The notes under the pieces are model-generated. The model saw only the letters and a program-made list of their open reading frames with translations. It searched no databases and was not told the DNA's origin. Shown here in pieces: positions 12,879 to 14,819 of a stretch of DNA of 14,819 nucleotides (its first letter is position 1; each line of letters begins with the position of its first letter). Made by a program: the position numbers and the translations under genes. Source of the DNA: Deltaproteobacteria bacterium RIFCSPHIGHO2_02_FULL_40_11. GTDB taxonomy: Bacteria > Bdellovibrionota > JACOXK01 > 2-02-FULL-40-11. The stretch lies in contig MGRI01000025.1 in assembly GCA_001798105.1 (NCBI GenBank), forward strand, positions 6,943 through 21,761, read 5' to 3'.

Positions 12879-13401
12879 AAAAATTAAGCTCATTGTTTTA
12901 GATGTGGATGGGGTGCTGACAGATGCAGGACTCATGTTGGGGCACGATGGTTTTGAGTACATGAAGTTTAATGTGCAAGACGGTGCGGGCATTGTTTTGG
13001 CACGAAAACTGGGGTATCAATTTGCAATTATTACAGGCAGAGACACGCAAATTATTACAACGCGTGCCACACAGCTTGGGATTCATGATGTGTATCTGAA
13101 AAAAATTAATAAAATTCCAGCCTTTGAAGATCTTCTCAAAAAGAAAAAATTAAAGACAGAAGAAGTTTGTTATATGGGAGATGATATTTTAGATATTCCA
13201 CTTTTAAAGCGAGCGGGTTTAGCCGTTGTGCCTGCCAATGGAAATGCGGAGACCAAAAAATTTGCAGATATCATTACACAGCGTTCTGGGGGAGACGGCG
13301 CTGTTCGAGAATTGATCGATCTCATTTTAGATGAAATGGGATTCAAAGAAAAATTAATTTCAGACATTGAAAAAGGATTAGAAATAGGCGTTTCTGTATG
13401 A
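12862..13401 (+). CDS. kdsC: KdsC, Kdo-8-phosphate phosphatase
   Basis: This 179-residue HAD-superfamily phosphatase (C0 type, no cap) hydrolyses Kdo-8-phosphate to Kdo. Motif I is DVDGVLTD with D14 and D16, motif II is ITGRDTQ, and motif III is MGDDILDIPLL with D107. The C-terminal GGDGAVREL tail is typical of KdsC and helps close its active site. GAGG at 12851-12854 lies 7 bases before the ATG. It overlaps the DUF4416 gene by 17 bases and kdsB by 4 (ATGA). The C-terminal extension beyond EMGF, about 20 residues, is slightly long. Confidence 0.93.
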   Translation: MKEKIKKIKLIVLDVDGVLTDAGLMLGHDGFEYMKFNVQDGAGIVLARKLGYQFAIITGRDTQIITTRATQLGIHDVYLKKINKIPAFEDLLKKKKLKTEEVCYMGDDILDIPLLKRAGLAVVPANGNAETKKFADIITQRSGGDGAVRELIDLILDEMGFKEKLISDIEKGLEIGVSV

Positions 13402-14174
13402 AGATTGCTGCGGTGATTCCTGTTCGTTATGCTTCGACGCGATTTCATGGAAAACCGCTTGCTCTTTTTCAAGGGCGTCCCATTGTGCAGCATGTTTTTG
13501 AAGCTGCACAGAAGGCCTCTTTAATTGATGATATTTTTATTGCCACAGATGATGAACGTATTGAAGAAGTCTGTAAAAAAATGGGCGCCAAAGTGGTTCA
13601 AACCGATCCCAAGCACCGGTGTGGAAGCGAACGTGTGGCAGAAGTTTCTCAGAATATTTCGGCAGATATTTTAATCAATATTCAAGGCGACCAACCCTTG
13701 ATTGCCTCTCGAACCATTGATCAAGTGGCCTCTGTTTTAGTGAATGAAAAAGATTTAAAAATGAGTTCTGCTGCAAGCAGCTTTGAAACGGTAGAACAGT
13801 TTTTAAATCCAAATGTGGTGAAAGTCGTAACCGATTTAAATGGCATTGCACTTTATTTTTCAAGATATCCTTTACCTTTTCGAAATCAGATTTGGAAAAA
13901 AACAAATAATTGGAGCGATCTTTTTGGAAGTTATTCTATCGAAAATCTAAAAGAGATGAATGTGAAGCATCACTTAGGGATTTATGGGTATAAACGAGAA
14001 ATTTTAGAAGGGTATCGGGTATGGCATCCCACACGCTTAGAAAAAGAAGAAGATTTAGAACAATTGCGTGCCTTGGAGCATGGCATTCGAATGAAGATGG
14101 TGCACGCCAAAGAAAATTCACCTTCCATTGACACGCCTGAAGATCTTAAAAAATTGAATGAAGCAGTCCAGTAA
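13398..14174 (+). CDS. kdsB: KdsB, CMP-Kdo synthetase
   Basis: This 258-residue enzyme couples CTP and Kdo to CMP-Kdo, the donor for WaaA. It shows the nucleotide-binding opening IPVRYASTRFHGKPLA (family IPARYASTRLPGKPL), the DDERI segment, INIQGDQPLI (usual QGDEPLI, here glutamine), YFSRYPLPF, HLGIYGYKREIL (family GIYAYR) and SIDTPEDL near the end. Length is near the family norm of about 250. The ATGA overlap with kdsC fixes the start. kdsA and kdsD are not in the window. Confidence 0.95.
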   Translation: MKIAAVIPVRYASTRFHGKPLALFQGRPIVQHVFEAAQKASLIDDIFIATDDERIEEVCKKMGAKVVQTDPKHRCGSERVAEVSQNISADILINIQGDQPLIASRTIDQVASVLVNEKDLKMSSAASSFETVEQFLNPNVVKVVTDLNGIALYFSRYPLPFRNQIWKKTNNWSDLFGSYSIENLKEMNVKHHLGIYGYKREILEGYRVWHPTRLEKEEDLEQLRALEHGIRMKMVHAKENSPSIDTPEDLKKLNEAVQ

Positions 14175-14819
14175 AGCGTGGTCTCCGCCTGGGGATAAGT
14201 CTATTACCCATCGCGCATTGATTCTAGCTTCCCTCAGTGAAGGAAAATCGGAGCTTTTGAATCCGCTGATTTCAAAAGATACACAAGCCACGATTGAGGC
14301 GCTTCAAGCGCTTGGCGTTGAAATTAAAATTGATGAAAAAAAGATAACTGTTTTTGGCAAAGGTTTACGCGGCCTAAAAGCACCTCAAAAAATAATCGAT
14401 TGTAAAAATTCCGGGACCACATTGCGTTTACTGACAGGCGTATTGGCTGCGCAAAATTTTCCATCCGAACTCACAGGCGATGCATCGCTTAAAATGCGCC
14501 CCATGCAAGAATTGGTGGACGCTTTGGTAAGTCTGGGCGCGCAGGTTGAATGTAGCCCGCATGGGACTGCACCGATTCGAATTGGGGCCTTGTCATCTCG
14601 AGCGCAGCAGCAGTCATCCCGAGCGTGTTTGTCATCCCGAGCGCAGCGAGGGATCTCGCTTGTTTCCCCCTCTGCCCAATTTAAATCAGCGCTTCAATTA
14701 TACGCGCTATGCATGCAGAATCATTTCGAAATTCTTTCTTCATCTAAGACGCGAGATCACACAGAAAAGCTGCTTTCTTTTTTTGGAAATCCACCGAAGG
14801 CCAGAGATTTAAAAGTTGT
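14158..14819 (+). CDS. aroA: AroA, EPSP synthase (3'-truncated by window end), carrying an in-frame repeat insertion
   Basis: AroA joins PEP and shikimate-3-phosphate in aromatic amino acid synthesis. The frame starts ATG 14158, directly after an in-frame TGA, so no earlier start exists, and stays open to the window end (220 codons). Family motifs in order: PPGDKSITHRALILASL, SKDTQATIEALQALG, NSGTTLRLLTG, GDASLKMRPM, SAQFKSAL at about 172 and TRDHTEKLLSFFG. Between APIRIG and SAQ there are 28 residues where I expect about 13. The excess reads SSRAQ, SSRAC, SSRAQRGIS and is encoded by repeat DNA at 14592-14657. The N-terminus is short and overlaps kdsB by 17 bases, without a clear ribosome binding site. 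Whether the gene is intact further on cannot be seen. Confidence 0.9.
   Translation, partial: MKQSSKAWSPPGDKSITHRALILASLSEGKSELLNPLISKDTQATIEALQALGVEIKIDEKKITVFGKGLRGLKAPQKIIDCKNSGTTLRLLTGVLAAQNFPSELTGDASLKMRPMQELVDALVSLGAQVECSPHGTAPIRIGALSSRAQQQSSRACLSSRAQRGISLVSPSAQFKSALQLYALCMQNHFEILSSSKTRDHTEKLLSFFGNPPKARDLKV
14592..14657. repeat. Triplicated GTCATCYCGAGCG repeat inside aroA
   Basis: Three copies start at 14592 (GTCATCTCGAGCGCAGC), 14613 (GTCATCCCGAGCG) and 14631 (GTCATCCCGAGCGCAGCGAG, continuing to GATCTC at 14657). The spacings of 21 and 18 bases are multiples of three, so the peptide also repeats. The third copy is an imperfect palindrome (ATCCC...GGGAT). From memory, sequences of this GTCATCCYGAGCG..GCGA.GGATCT type are dispersed intergenic repeats in many bacterial genomes. 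Confidence 0.8.

Noticed and set aside
14592..14657. CRISPR array
   Set aside because: Repeats are short, unequal, only three, separated by 5-8 bases and lie inside aroA; no spacers or cas genes.
14546..14812. 88-codon + strand frame near the window end
   Set aside because: It is a shifted reading of aroA and the repeat; the aroA frame holds all conserved motifs.

Overview
The window is one densely packed block of about 16 genes, all on the + strand. The largest gap is about 14 bases and most genes abut or overlap, so I see no room for an internal promoter or terminator. It reads as an outer-membrane / lipopolysaccharide (LPS) biogenesis operon of a diderm bacterium. Most genes are AT-rich. 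The set (BamA, Skp, LpxA/B/K/L, Kdo and heptose enzymes, a DUF4416 protein) and the order fit a deltaproteobacterium-like lineage in the broad sense. That placement is from memory of gene order only and is not firm.

Layout. 1-472: 3' part of lolD (lipoprotein-release ATPase). 483-3286: bamA and skp, the outer-membrane protein assembly machinery. 3295-8824: lipid A synthesis, with fabZ, lpxA, a Gfo/Idh/MocA oxidoreductase, a fused lpxB-lpxK gene and an LpxL-type late acyltransferase. 8779-9984: a DUF3108 lipoprotein and a 55-residue Trm112-like zinc-ribbon protein. 9996-14174: inner-core sugars, with waaA (Kdo transferase), a stand-alone heptose-7-phosphate kinase, a DUF4416 protein of unknown function, kdsC and kdsB. 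14158-end: the start of aroA (EPSP synthase), open at the window edge.

The genes form a coherent programme. FabZ/LpxA/LpxB/LpxK build the tetra-acylated lipid A precursor, WaaA adds Kdo activated by KdsB (Kdo released from its phosphate by KdsC), LpxL adds a secondary acyl chain, and the heptose kinase feeds core-heptose synthesis. LolD, BamA and Skp handle the protein side of the same envelope. lpxD, usual between skp and fabZ, is not here.

The most unusual content is repeat DNA sitting in frame inside two essential-type genes. (1) 6130-6293 in the LpxB half of the fusion is a GC-rich nested palindrome: perfect 30-bp terminal inverted repeats enclosing two further hairpins, read through as protein in the linker between LpxB's two domains. 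It resembles in concept the Rickettsia palindromic elements that insert in frame in genes. (2) 14592-14657 in aroA carries three partial copies of a GTCATCYCGAGCG repeat at in-frame spacings of 21 and 18 bases, just before the conserved SAQ motif. The lpxB-lpxK fusion itself, and a GnnA-like oxidoreductase beside lpxA, are the other points worth following.
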